Below are positions 38,577 through 48,239 of a DNA stretch of 64,000 nt, piece after piece. Below the pieces are notes generated by a model, which saw nothing but the letters and a program-made list of their open reading frames with translations, did not search any database and had not been told where the DNA came from. Origin of the DNA: Begonia masoniana (Eukaryota > Streptophyta > Magnoliopsida > Cucurbitales > Begoniaceae); NCBI GenBank assembly GCA_022432975.1, contig CM039504.1, positions 3,569,459-3,633,458 on the forward strand, in the 5' to 3' direction. Every line of letters begins with the position of its first letter. The first letter of the stretch is position 1. The translations under genes and the position numbers were made by a program.

Positions 38577-40667
38577 ATGGAGTTTCAGGGTTCATCTTCT
38601 CACGCTGATAAGGAACCGGCCAAGAAGAAGGCCAAAGTTTCTGCTCGTCCTCCACGTGTTATTCCTCGAGCAAAAGAGTGGTCATCTCTCTACTTTCTCA
38701 CTAAAGCTGCGGAATTAAGGTATCATGAAGATTATCAGTTCAAATCTCTAATACTCAGTCGTGGGATTGACTTTGATGATTTAGCTGGGATGGACATTAT
38801 TGAACCCTTGAAGGATCTCGGGTTATTAGGTCTGTTTAATGTAGAATCATATTATTACCCGGAAGCCATCAAAATGTTCTATGCCAATCTTAGTTTCACC
38901 TCTGATTTCTCCATTATTAAGAGCTATGTGTATAACAAACACATAGAAATTACTCCCCAATTCATTAATGCTCTTCTGGAGGTCTCCCATTTGGATAGCT
39001 GCCCCTATAAGTATGTATCCGGCACTGAGCTTCCTTTCTTTGGTACATCTGATGGTGAGATTTTTCTACGGCTTATAGTAAATGACCCCAATCACACTCC
39101 AGATCCTCTTAAAGGTAAACACCTGACCGCAAGGGCCAGGTTATTTCATCAAATGATTGGGTACAATATTGTCTCTAAGGGTGGTCATCACAATGAAATC
39201 AGTGCAATAGAGTTTTTTGTTCTGTTTGCTATTTACTTCAAGACACCCTTCAATCTTGGATTTATTGTTGTTCGAAGGATGATTCAAGTAGTATCATCCC
39301 GGGCTCCCTCTTTACCCTACAATCTGCTGCTCATGAAGATATTTATGCAGCTTGAGGTTGCTTTTCTAGAGGATGAAGACCCCTTCCGTCTTCAACCTTC
39401 AAGTTACTATTCCCGAACCACTCTTAAGAAAATGGGAATCAAGAGAACAAGAACAGGGAATCTTGTTCTGGATGTCTCTAAGCAAGGTACTGTTAAGGCT
39501 GTAGCTGCCAAGAAAGAGAAAAGAAAACTTCTCCTACCAGAGGAGTCCACTGCTGAGGGTGAGGATGAATCTGAGATACCTGCATTCAATAATTCCCCTT
39601 CTCAATCTCAGACGTCTAGTTTCCAACCTCCTCCTCTTGTGCGAAGGCGTCGTGCCCCTATCTCTAGAGCCCATGTTTCAGAGGCCATCTCTACTCCTTC
39701 ATCTGTACCTTAACCCCTTCCAGAGAATCCTCCATCTCCTCCACCTGCCTTTCTATTACCGGCTCTGCCTCCTACTCCTCCATCTCCAGTCCAACAGGAT
39801 ATTGCTTCTTCATCACCAGTCCAACCATCTCCTTCAGTCCACTTACCTCCTCCAAGTCCAACTGCTTCTCAAGTCCCAATCTCTTCACCTCCTTCACCTG
39901 CACTTTTGATGTCTTCACTACCTGTCCTTCCACCTATCCCCCTCACTCCTCAAGTATCAGTATCCTCACCACTTCCCTCAGTCCCTCCTGCCACTCCTCT
40001 AACTTATCAGAGGAGATTTTCGATAAGTGAGACTTAGTATAATGAGCTGAAGGTCTCTATTGATCGCATTGAGACAGCTCTCAATTCTTTTGAAAGTAGG
40101 TTTGAACAGTCTTTCGATGTCAAGCTAGCCAAGAATCAAAAAGACATACGCACTGATTTAGATACCGGTCTTGGTTTGTTATCCCAGAAAGTGGATGCTG
40201 ATAGGCGCATGGTTGTTAAGGAACTTGAGTCATTCCGATCTTCAATTGACAATCTGACTCATGCACCCAAACCTGATTCATCTAGTTCCATCAGTGTCTC
40301 AGAGGCTTGTTATGAAGACCTCTTTCTTCCATTTTCCCGGCCTGAAGTTTATGAAGATGTGCGTTTCACGACACTGGATCTTCAGGAGACTGAATTTGCA
40401 TTCTTTCCTTCTGATACGTCTACTGCTGCTCCTCCTGTCGAAACTCTTCCATGTATAGACATGGTGGTGTATCAAGGTCCCTACTCCTCTGTTGCTCCTC
40501 AGCCAGAGACTATTCCATGCCTGGAACTCGTGCCTTATCAGCCACCTCTCTCTCTTGATATTCACTCACTTCCAGCACTTGTAGATGCTTATCTAAATTC
40601 GAACTGTGAAGTGCCCGCTTGGATTAGCCAAGCTTTTTGGACACATTTTGTAGCTTTCTTTAAATAA
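38577..40667 (+). pseudogene. Third (post-pol, 'env-like position') ORF of the Sirevirus
   Basis: From ATG 38577 one frame continues to the TAA ending at 40667 (about 697 codons), broken by TAA 39711-39713 and TAG 40035-40037. The N-terminal part has a basic patch (AKKKAKV) and a globular region (AKEWSSLYFLTKAAE; ITPQFINALLEV; FNLGFIVVRRMIQV; LPYNLLLMKIFMQLEV) resembling the domain annotated as 'putative plant transposon protein'. A long Pro/Ser-rich region follows, then a short coiled coil (SIDRIETALNSFESRF), then an acidic tail. I saw no signal peptide and no clear transmembrane segment, so an envelope function is not supported by sequence. Its position after pol is what links it to the env-like ORFs of Sireviruses. 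Function unknown. Confidence 0.75.
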
Positions 40668-40790
40668 AAGACTTAATTTAATGTATACACCTTTCTTATT
40701 TCTCTAATGCAATTACTCTGATGTTTTTTTTCTGAACTGTGTTGAATCCATTATTTCTGATATCTCTCTGATTGTTTTTGATAATGTCAA

Positions 40791-41049
40791 TGGGGGAGAA
40801 TATATTTGATTGCTGGATGATATGCATGTTTCAGATTTATATTTGATTGCTGGATGATATGCATGTTTCAGTTACTATGTTTTTGGAAATCTGAAAAAAT
40901 CTCGATATATGCACGTTTGTGAAACTCTGCTTGCTCCGTGTTTGTTTTTAGAATATATGCATCTGTTATGGGGGAGCTAGAATTATGGGGGAGAGTAACC
41001 ATTAATCAAATTTACATTAATATCTTGTTATCATAAAAAAGGGGGAGAT
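40791..41049 (+). other. Multiple polypurine-tract-like motifs before the 3' LTR
   Basis: GGGGGAG occurs at about 40792, 40970, 40987 and 41041. The last (AAAAAAGGGGGAGAT) directly precedes the LTR and is the functional polypurine tract. Repeated tracts of this type are a described Sirevirus feature. A 36-bp tandem duplication (around TATTTGATTGCTGGATGATA) lies at about 40800-40872. Confidence 0.75.
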
Positions 41050-41553
41050 TGTTGACTTAAATAGGATTTAAGTCTAAATATGTTTTTGATGATGTTTTTG
41101 AATGTTAAGTAAGTAATTTGATTATGTTGATTATGTTTTAAAAAAATGAGAATATTTAATTATGCATTTGATTTTAATCCTTTGGAAATACCCTTGAAAA
41201 TGGTATTTTAGTGTTCTAATAATATTGGTTAAGTGTACAAGACGTGCATCTGCCGATAGAGTACAAGGCGTGCATGTAACGACCCCTCATCCCAGCAAGA
41301 TATTATGTAACACCCCTAAAACTGTACCCGTTTTACCCGTATTATTTATTTTTTTTATCCTATTAAATTTAATTAAACTCTAAGTGGAAGCTAAACCGAA
41401 ATCGAAACCAGAATCGAAATCGGAATTGAAAACTAACCTTTAAAACAATTTAAATAAAACTTTTAAAACAATTAAATTAAATCAATTAAAATATTAAAAC
41501 ATTTAATGGAAATCAAAGCAGGGGCAGAATCGGAATTGGGCTGCCAAAAGGAG

Positions 41554-41722
41554 GCAGCGATCGATCTCTGTAAAATACAGAGATCGATCGCTGCATGCTT
41601 GCTTGCATGCAAGCGATCGATTTCTGCTGAAAAGCAGAAATCGATCGCTGCATGCTTGCATGCAGCAAGCGATCGATTTCTGCTTTTCAGCAGAAATCGA
41701 TCGCTGCATGCTATGCAGCGAT
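41554..41722. repeat. Array of three nearly perfect palindromes (CGATCGAT hairpins)
   Basis: Three hairpins lie end to end: 41554-41594, 41613-41648 and 41670-41705. Each has a stem of about 16 bp built on GCGATCGATTTCTGC (CGATCGATCTCTG in the first) and a short A/T-rich loop. They are joined by smaller palindromes made of GCATGCTTGC words. The whole block is strongly self-complementary and GC-balanced within AT-rich DNA. Confidence 0.9.
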
Positions 41723-42522
41723 CCTCCTTCCTTCATTCACTCCAGCACTTCAGCACTTAACCATTTTACATTTAACATATCTGTTTGCTCTCTGGAATCC
41801 GATTTCCAGAGAGCAAACTTCCTTTTCTTTGCACCAAATTGCCATATAACTCACAACTTAAATCTACTTAAATCCAATTTAAATGTATTCTAAACTCAAT
41901 CGACTTGAGTCGGACTTTGCGAAGTCCAATTGCATGGATAGCTCTAAAAACCGAGCTTATCCGTAACAAATCCTAAAGTCATTTAAGACGTTTTCGTAAC
42001 ATTTAAACGCAGTTTAAACCCAAAATATTTCTATATAACGTTAAATACAATTTAAACCAAGCAGTTCCAGAATTTCTATACTATACATCTATACATGTCA
42101 AACAGCCCAAAAACCCTCAAAATCTATACATACTGTCCCCACGGGTCGTGTAAGCCTCGACTGCGCCAGCACACCACCGCAGCCATCATCCGTCAACTGA
42201 GCTATGCCTCAGGTGGAGGAACGTCGTCCTCACCTGGTATCTCGTAGTCTATGTCACCTACACCATACATAAACACACTATGAGATAAATCTCAGTAAGC
42301 CCTAGTAAATGCGATGCATGCTGTGCTATGAGTTCGATAAATCATGCTTTATTTTATCTTTCTATGCAATGCTCTGTAGGTGTCACCGAGATCCTATACC
42401 CTCTAACCAGAGAGAGCTCATCCAGCGGGCGGACTACTCTTTCCAGCTAGAGGAGGGGGGTACACGCTTACAATCCGTACAGCCGTGCCTGAGCCCCACC
42501 TCGCGTGACCTGTATCTGTATG

Positions 42523-42664
42523 CCTTTCGGCCTGTAAGCCTTTCGGCCGGTGTACTGTAAGCCTTTCGGCTGTGAACTGTAAGCCTTTCGACCGTGAACT
42601 GTAAGCCTTTCGGCCGTGAACTGTAAGCCTTTCGGCCGTGCACTGTAAGCCTTTCGGCCGATGC
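42523..42664 (+). repeat. Tandem repeat, about 21-bp unit, seven copies
   Basis: Repeated CTGTAAGCCTTTCGGCCGTG units with small differences, inside the nested solo LTR. The unit contains the short palindrome CGGCCG. Non-coding. Confidence 0.85.
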
Positions 42665-43872
42665 TATGCTTTACGTTATCTTTAAAACTCTGTGCGGAAA
42701 TTCGTTTTCATGCTTTTCTTTAAAACCAAGTGATGCGTGAACAGTTCAATATCATACAATAAACAAGCAACACATAGACCATCGGGACTTTAAAAACGTA
42801 AACTATAAACTCCTAAGACCTAGCTACCCAAACCGAGCAAAACTAACTAAAGGCATCTCCAAAACGCCTCGAGACGACACGATGTACGGTGTAGGCCGAT
42901 TTGGCCAAAGAAACTCACGAGAACTTACCTCGCGTCCAAAGCAGCTTAAACCCGTCCACGAGCACTGTTTACCTAAGCAATTTACAAGGATTTACGTTAA
43001 ACGAGTTTATTCAAAAATCTCGAAATTTCGTAAATTCTAACATTTTTCCTAAATCGATTAGATTCGTCCAAATACGTCCAACACGTTCAATATTTACTTA
43101 ATCATTGACAACTTATCGATTACGAGCCCTAGATCTCGTTTTTAATCGAAAACCTAAACGAACCTAAACGTTTAAAACTTTACGAAACTCGGATTTCAAT
43201 GTTCCAAAACTATAGAGACTTACCGAGAACGTCGATTGGAGGAGAACGCGTGAAGAAAACGAGACGAACGGTAGTCGATTTGGAGCTCGGAAGCCGTCGG
43301 CAGGGAGAGCTTGGCGAGAGAGAAAGCTCTCTGGAAAGTTTGAAGATGAAATCGCAGAGGAGGAGAAATGAATGAAAGAAAAAGAATTTTTGATTGTTTT
43401 ATAATATTGAATTTGCAAATTACTAAATTACTCTTCTTTAGTTTTTATATTGATTTCGTGCTTCGATTCGTTAATCGTCCAACGAGTTGAATTCTCGAAA
43501 ACTCCATAGTTTGCCAATAACTCCTATTCATTATTTGGGATTTAACAAAACTGTCCGTTTGCAATTCAGACCTCGTTTACTATTTTTACTAAAACGTCAA
43601 TTATTTTACGAGAAGTTTAATTATTTGAAATATAGCGTTTGAACTCCGAAAATTCCCGCAATTTCCTTAAAATCCTTATTATTCGCTAGGAACGTACTGA
43701 CGCTTTCCGTTTGCGAAACTGACTTGATTGACATATTTACCAAAAATGCCATAAATAATATAATAACAATATAATATATATTAAATCCGAAATCCGTACG
43801 AGCCGGATATTACATATTATCCGCTCCGGGGATCGGGTCGCAACCCAATATCCTCCCCTCACGGCTTTGTTT

Positions 43873-43955
43873 GGCGAGAGCACTTCCCGGAAGGTCACCC
43901 AACCTGAAATTACTCTCGCCGAAACACGCTTAACTTCGGAGTTCTTATGGGATCC
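43873..43955 (-). other. 5S-rRNA-derived domain of the Cassandra LTR
   Basis: The minus strand contains GGATCCCATAAGAACTCCGA, then AGTTAAGCGTG (box A), GGCGAGAGTAA (intermediate element) and GGTTGGGTGACC (box C), in the order and spacing of plant 5S rRNA. It has several substitutions and lacks the true 5S ends. The pol III internal promoter elements are largely kept. It is part of the TRIM, not an rRNA gene. Confidence 0.85.
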
Positions 43956-44256
43956 GTTGCCAATCATGCTCCAAAACGCGTCTTGCTATCTTGAGAGGGA
44001 TCTCTTACATATGTTTCATTTCCATGTACTTCCCCAAGCGATGTGGGATTGTGACAACCCCCTCATTACGACTCGGGATTCGCCTATACTCGAGTCCGGG
44101 ATTCGCCTATACTCGGTTTAGGTCCCGAGGTTTGCCCCGCAACCCGAGGTTTTGCCCCGCAGTCGTACAGATACGTGCACAGAACGGTCGGGTCATCACA
44201 ATCACCCCCCCTTGGGGGCCCATCGTCCTCGTTGGCCACATTTCCGGTTGGGTACA

Positions 44257-44269
44257 GGCTTTGATACCA
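44257..44269 (-). other. Primer binding site of the TRIM
   Basis: The minus strand reads TGGTATCAAAGCC, differing in one base from the tRNA-Met complement. It lies three bases from the right end of the insert, where a 5' LTR would be expected next. Confidence 0.75.
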
Positions 44270-45309
44270 TTTGTGCATCTGCCGATAGCTTTTAAGGCCT
44301 GCTTCTGCCGATGGCGTTTGAAGCTGCATCTGCCGATGGCTTTCACGTTGCATCTGCCGATGGCTTTCAAGCTGCATCTTCCGATGGCTTTCAAGCTGCA
44401 TCTGCCGATAGCCTTTCAAGCTGCATCTGCCGATGGTGTTTCAAGATGCACCTGCCGATGGACTTCAAAGCGTGCACCTGCCGATGAAGTTCAAGATATA
44501 CCTGCCGATGGTTTTTCAAGCTTCACCTGCCAATGGCGTTGAAGATACATCTGCCGATAACTTTTAAGTTGCATATACCGATGGATTCTTAGAGCAACTC
44601 ATACCGATGACGTGGCGATTGAATTAATGCTGCTTTCACCGATAATCTTCCACCAGAATTCAAAATAGCCGCGAAGCTACAGTGACGTCGTTTTCAGCAT
44701 TAACTCCAGAATTTTAATGGCGACGACGACTTGCAACTACAGACGGCAACGGCTACCTGATCTAGTACGGATGCTTCCCAACGGTAACATTTTCCATTTG
44801 AAGAAAGAAGCATTCAATTCAGAGCTGAAAAGAAGATAGAGTATTTAAGCAGAGGTTAGAGCACGAAGATACAACTTTTGCGAATTGAATTCCTGAGCCC
44901 TAACCTGCGAAATTTTGTCATACTCTGTATTATTTTTCTACACCTCTCGATTTTAACTTGAGATTCAATCCTTGTGAGAGTGTAGTCTGAGCTTACCATT
45001 TACGAACTCAACATTGTGTATAAGGCAGTGGATTGACGCCCGTGAAGTTCAATACTGAATTGTAAAGGCAGTTGATCGTAGCCCGGAATTCCGATCTGTT
45101 TTTCTCACTGAGGAGAAGGTTAAGTATCTTCAAGGGGTGAACCTTGAAGCGTGGATGTAGGCAAGGTTTGGCCGAACCACGTAAAAATCTGGTGTTGATT
45201 TTTCTTCTCTCTCTCTCCTTTACTGTTACTGATTGATTGCTTGCTTTTAGTAATTAAGAAATTTAAAAAGGTCTAATTCACCCCCCTCTTAGACAAACTC
45301 GATCCTACA

Positions 45310-46463
45310 GGAGTGAACGACATGTACGCGATTAAATTAAAAATAATATACAATTTAGAATATAATAATTTGATAAATTACTATTTGGTTCGCTATTAAA
45401 ATTGAGACATGTGCTACATTTAGTTTAAAAATAATATATTCAATAATACAAGACAAAAATACACTTGACATGCCACGATCTTAGAATAAGACTAACTGAA
45501 TAGAAAATATACAAAAATTAAAAAAATGTTCTTGCAACATTCAATATAAAATAGAGTTATAGCACATTTATTCTGTATTTTTAATTTTTAATTTTTATTT
45601 CTTGACATAATAAATATTGATTGTTACGATTAATGTAATAAATTAAAAATATTTTAAAAAAATTATTAATCGTAACAATCAATATTTAATACGTTAGAAA
45701 ATAAGAATAGATATTATGAAAAAAGTGCAAACGGAACGACCACAAATGGGCACAGGTCATTGGGCCATCATCCAATGAAAGTAAAACGTGTTTAGTTTTA
45801 ACGAAACTATGAATTGATGTTAAGATTGAGAATATCTTTATGATCATCTGGAAAAACAAAAGAGAAAGAAAAAAGGGACGATCACATGGGAAAGATTCTT
45901 TCCTTCAAATCTAGAATATCATTTATGTTACACATCTAACTCAACTTGATTTAGAAGCCACACTGCATACACACGGCATATGTGTCATCAATGCCAAGCA
46001 CTACATCCAAACCAAAACCAATCAACACACATTAAATGAGGCAATAATTGGTACCCTCTGACCTTAAAAAAAAAAGACCAAAAAATGGAGAAAATACAAG
46101 CCCGGAATGCTATTATGAACATCTTGTTTAACAGTGAGGAGTTCAGGTAATGGGGCCAGCAGAACAGGCGCACAACTCAAGCACAAGCACAGGCTGTTAA
46201 TGGGGGCATCAAAATAATGAAAAAGCGCAGAATCAGTCAGTCACATGGCTTAGAAAGCAAAAACTGACACCCACCACACATGCCATTGCTGCTTCCCCCC
46301 AAGTCTCTCTCTCTCTCACTCCAATAATCCACCAAGTCTACCTTTTTTTTTCTGTAGTATACAACAGAATAAGTTCCTAATCCTCTTTCACCTTTTGGGT
46401 TATTGTTTCTTACCTTTTGTCAATGAAAACTTAAATGAACAGCCTTAGAGAGTTACTTCTGCT
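45310..46463. other. Intergenic region and 3' flank of the glycosylase gene
   Basis: AT-rich and non-coding. The right half (about 46.0-46.46 kb) should hold the 3' UTR of the minus-strand glycosylase gene. A perfect short inverted repeat lies at 45612-45687. Confidence 0.45.
45612..45687. repeat. Perfect 23-bp inverted repeat
   Basis: Arms 45612-45634 and 45665-45687 (core ATTGATTGTTACGATTAAT and its inverse) are separated by a 30-bp AT-rich spacer. It may be a tiny MITE remnant; no target duplication is evident. Confidence 0.7.
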
Positions 46464-48091
46464 CTATGATGGGGGAGAGGGAGGAGCAGCCAAGAGGGTG
46501 CATTGAAGGTGCCTGTGGCAGGTCGTTAAATGGTCATTTGTAAGGCCGGCGGCTTGCATAAACGAGTGAAGCACCGTTGGTCCAACGAATCTAAATCCCC
46601 TTCTGATCATGTCTTTGCTCATGCTCTCTGATTTTGATGTCTTCACTGGGATTTTGTTCACTGATTTGTATTGTGTTGACATTGGTTTGTTATTCACAAA
46701 TCCCCATATATACTTGTCGAATGATCCAATTTCCTTCTTAATCTGTTCCAAACAATACAATTCAAAAAAAAAACTCATTAGAATCATCTTTTCATTTAAG
46801 AAACTGGGTTTAATCAATGAATTAGACATACTTTTCACGAAATAAGGAGATAAAAAGAGTTGGCTAATAAAGCATTGGAATTATTCATCCAAGGTTAAAT
46901 CAACTTGAACCTCGAGAATTCTTTTGGAATTGTCGATAACTCCTCGAACTCTGCTTATATCAATCCCGTATTCAGAACTAATCGACAACATTTGGTTATC
47001 GCTGAATTTAGACACAGTTTCTGCATCAAATCCTGAGAAGGCACTCCTGCATGATGAGGAAAAGGATAAGCTTACTAGTCACAAACATTAGATTAACTAG
47101 AAAAATAGGAAATTTTCCGGTACGGATGTTCACCTGAAATCATGGCGTTTTTTTAAGATTGAAGTCCAATCTGAACCGACCTGTGCGGCACTTAGAACCA
47201 GCAGCTCAAATAACATCCTGGTATGGATATGTTAATTAGAATTGAATGTGTGACACCTACAATACTTGTGAAAATCGGCTTTATTTGTTGAGTATTAGAA
47301 AATCCAAAGACTCACTTGTCATCGTGGAGAGGAACACCCCATTCTTCGTCATGGTAGGCAACATAAACGGGATCTGAGAATTGAAAAATCGAAACAAAAA
47401 TATGAAAAACGGTCTTTTCTAGCACAAATTAATAGAAAATGGATGCGTGTATACCTGAATTCCCAGTGATGAAGCTGCATCTCTTTTCTTCGTCTGCCGT
47501 CTTGTTTGTCACGGTAATGGAGAGATCAAACGGAACGACCTTTTCAAACCTTGCAGATTTGGATCTTCCATAATGTGCAATCCTCATTTTTCTCTGCGCC
47601 TGCTGGAGAGCCACCTGCTCCCTTCTCACTGCGGCTATGCTTCCCGGAGAGTCAGTGATCAAAGAAGAAGAGTAACAGCTCAACGACGCATCGCCGGAAG
47701 GATAGACCTCGCCCATTGCGTTACCTTTAAAGCTTTTTGACTTCTTCCTCTCCAAAGTTTTAGCTCTCCCGTTTCCTCCCGGAATCACAACCTTTTCCGA
47801 ACTCGAATTAAAGCCATTAGCGTCGTTGGATCGCTTTGTAGCCGGAGGCCGCGGTGATTTCGACTTCGGAGATAGTGGAGGGGTCGACGAGGCTTTGGCC
47901 TTAGGGCCGGAAACAGTCACCGGCAGAGAAGGAGGGATGGAGGCTAGTTTCTTGAGCGAATTATGTCGTTCAAGGACGCAAGGAACGCGATTACAAGTAG
48001 GCTGAAGAACAGACCTACCTTTGAGAGAGGTCTCCGGAGGGGCGACCATATGCATTCCGGCGGTAACCTTCGCTAGCTTGGAACTGCACAT
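46464..48091 (-). CDS. DNA-3-methyladenine glycosylase I (plant TAG-like)
   Basis: Five exons join in frame into 397 residues: 48091-47455, 47373-47316, 47217-47134, 47046-46911 and 46742-46464. The first about 210 residues are a basic Ser/Pro/Lys-rich extension typical of plant members (SKSPRPPATKRSND; KTLERKKSKSFKG; AQRKMRIAHYGRSKSARFE), probably nuclear-targeting and disordered. The catalytic domain follows: EEKRCSFIT, YHDEEWGVP, GSDWTSILKKR, GSFDKYIWGFVN, FVGPTVLHSFMQAAGL and NDHLTTCHRH. The Cys of KRCSF, the His of AYHDE, and the His and Cys of DHLTTC correspond to the zinc ligands of E. coli Tag. The enzyme removes 3-methyladenine from alkylated DNA as the first step of base-excision repair. 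Splice phases all agree. No lesions were seen. Confidence 0.94.
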
Positions 48092-48194
48092 CTCTTTGAT
48101 CGGATTCCTTTCTTCTTTGACGCTGCTTCAGAGTTTGTAAGAAACAAAGACAGAAGGAAGGGAAATTGGAAGGAAGCTGGTTGATTGAAGCTTG

Positions 48195-48202
48195 CTTTTA
48201 TA
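48195..48202 (-). promoter_or_regulatory. TATA box of the glycosylase gene
   Basis: The minus strand reads TATAAAAG about 105 bp upstream of the ATG at 48091, within CTGCTATAAAAGCAAGC. Transcription would start near 48165, giving a leader of about 75 nt. Position is seen; function is inferred. Confidence 0.6.
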
Positions 48203-48239
48203 GCAGGAAGCGTCGACAGGGACAGCTAGCTTGAATTTC

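Larger units (their letters stand above)
41306..43814. mobile_element. Solo LTR nested in the TRIM's LTR, 2509 bp
   Basis: It starts TGTAACACCCC and ends GGATATTACA (TG...CA), and is flanked by the direct repeat TATTA at 41301-41305 and 43815-43819. No primer site, polypurine tract or ORF of a retroelement is visible, so a solo LTR is the simplest reading. It contains a three-hairpin array (41554-41722) and a tandem repeat (42523-42664). The superfamily is unknown; long LTRs with these ends are common in Ty3-gypsy elements. Confidence 0.8.
41275..44272 (-). mobile_element. Cassandra-type TRIM lacking its 5' LTR, itself interrupted
   Basis: The insert is flanked by the exact duplication GTGCA (41270-41274; 44273-44277). 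Read on the minus strand it starts AAATGGTATCAAAGCC (a tRNA-Met-type primer site), has about 215 bp of non-coding internal DNA, a purine tract (GAGGGGGT), and then one LTR starting TGTCACAATCCCACATCG at 44056. That LTR holds a 5S-rRNA-like block (43873-43955) and ends GGGGTCGTTACA at 41275. After removal of the nested 2.5-kb insert the LTR is about 270 bp. A short LTR carrying a 5S domain and a tiny non-coding interior are the definition of Cassandra TRIMs. No 5' LTR lies between the primer site and the target duplication. Confidence 0.8.
30750..45309 (+). mobile_element. Sirevirus-type Ty1-copia LTR retrotransposon with three internal insertions
   Basis: This has two related LTRs, a tRNA-Met primer site, gag, pol in copia order (protease, integrase, reverse transcriptase, RNase H), a third ORF after pol, and several GGGGGAG tracts before the 3' LTR. 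The third ORF and multiple purine tracts are typical of Sireviruses. Subtracting the inserts (32786-34300 plus 5 bp; 41275-44272 plus 5 bp) gives an element of about 10 kb. All three ORFs have stops, so it is dead. The LTRs differ at a few percent of positions by eye. The first nine bases of the 5' LTR (present at 41050 as TGTTGACTT) are missing and no target duplication is found, so the left edge was rearranged. Confidence 0.93.
41050..45309 (+). repeat. 3' LTR, split by a 3-kb insertion
   Basis: Starts TGTTGACTTAAATAGG directly after the polypurine tract and ends GATCCTACA at 45309. It is continuous with the 5' LTR sequence when 41275-44277 (insert plus one target copy) is set aside. The full LTR is therefore about 1.26 kb. 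Confidence 0.9.

Noticed and set aside
41554..41722. A microRNA precursor
   Set aside because: Three short repeated palindromes inside an LTR do not have the single long imperfect stem of a plant miRNA gene; kept as a hairpin array.
43873..43955. A 5S rRNA gene
   Set aside because: Only part of 5S is present, with several changes, inside a TRIM LTR with primer site and target duplication; it is element-derived.
32786..44272. One single large retroelement with unusual non-coding domains
   Set aside because: Three exact target duplications and the frame continuity of gag show separate nested insertions.
46609..46845. 78-codon plus-strand ORF
   Set aside because: It is antisense to the last exon of the glycosylase gene.
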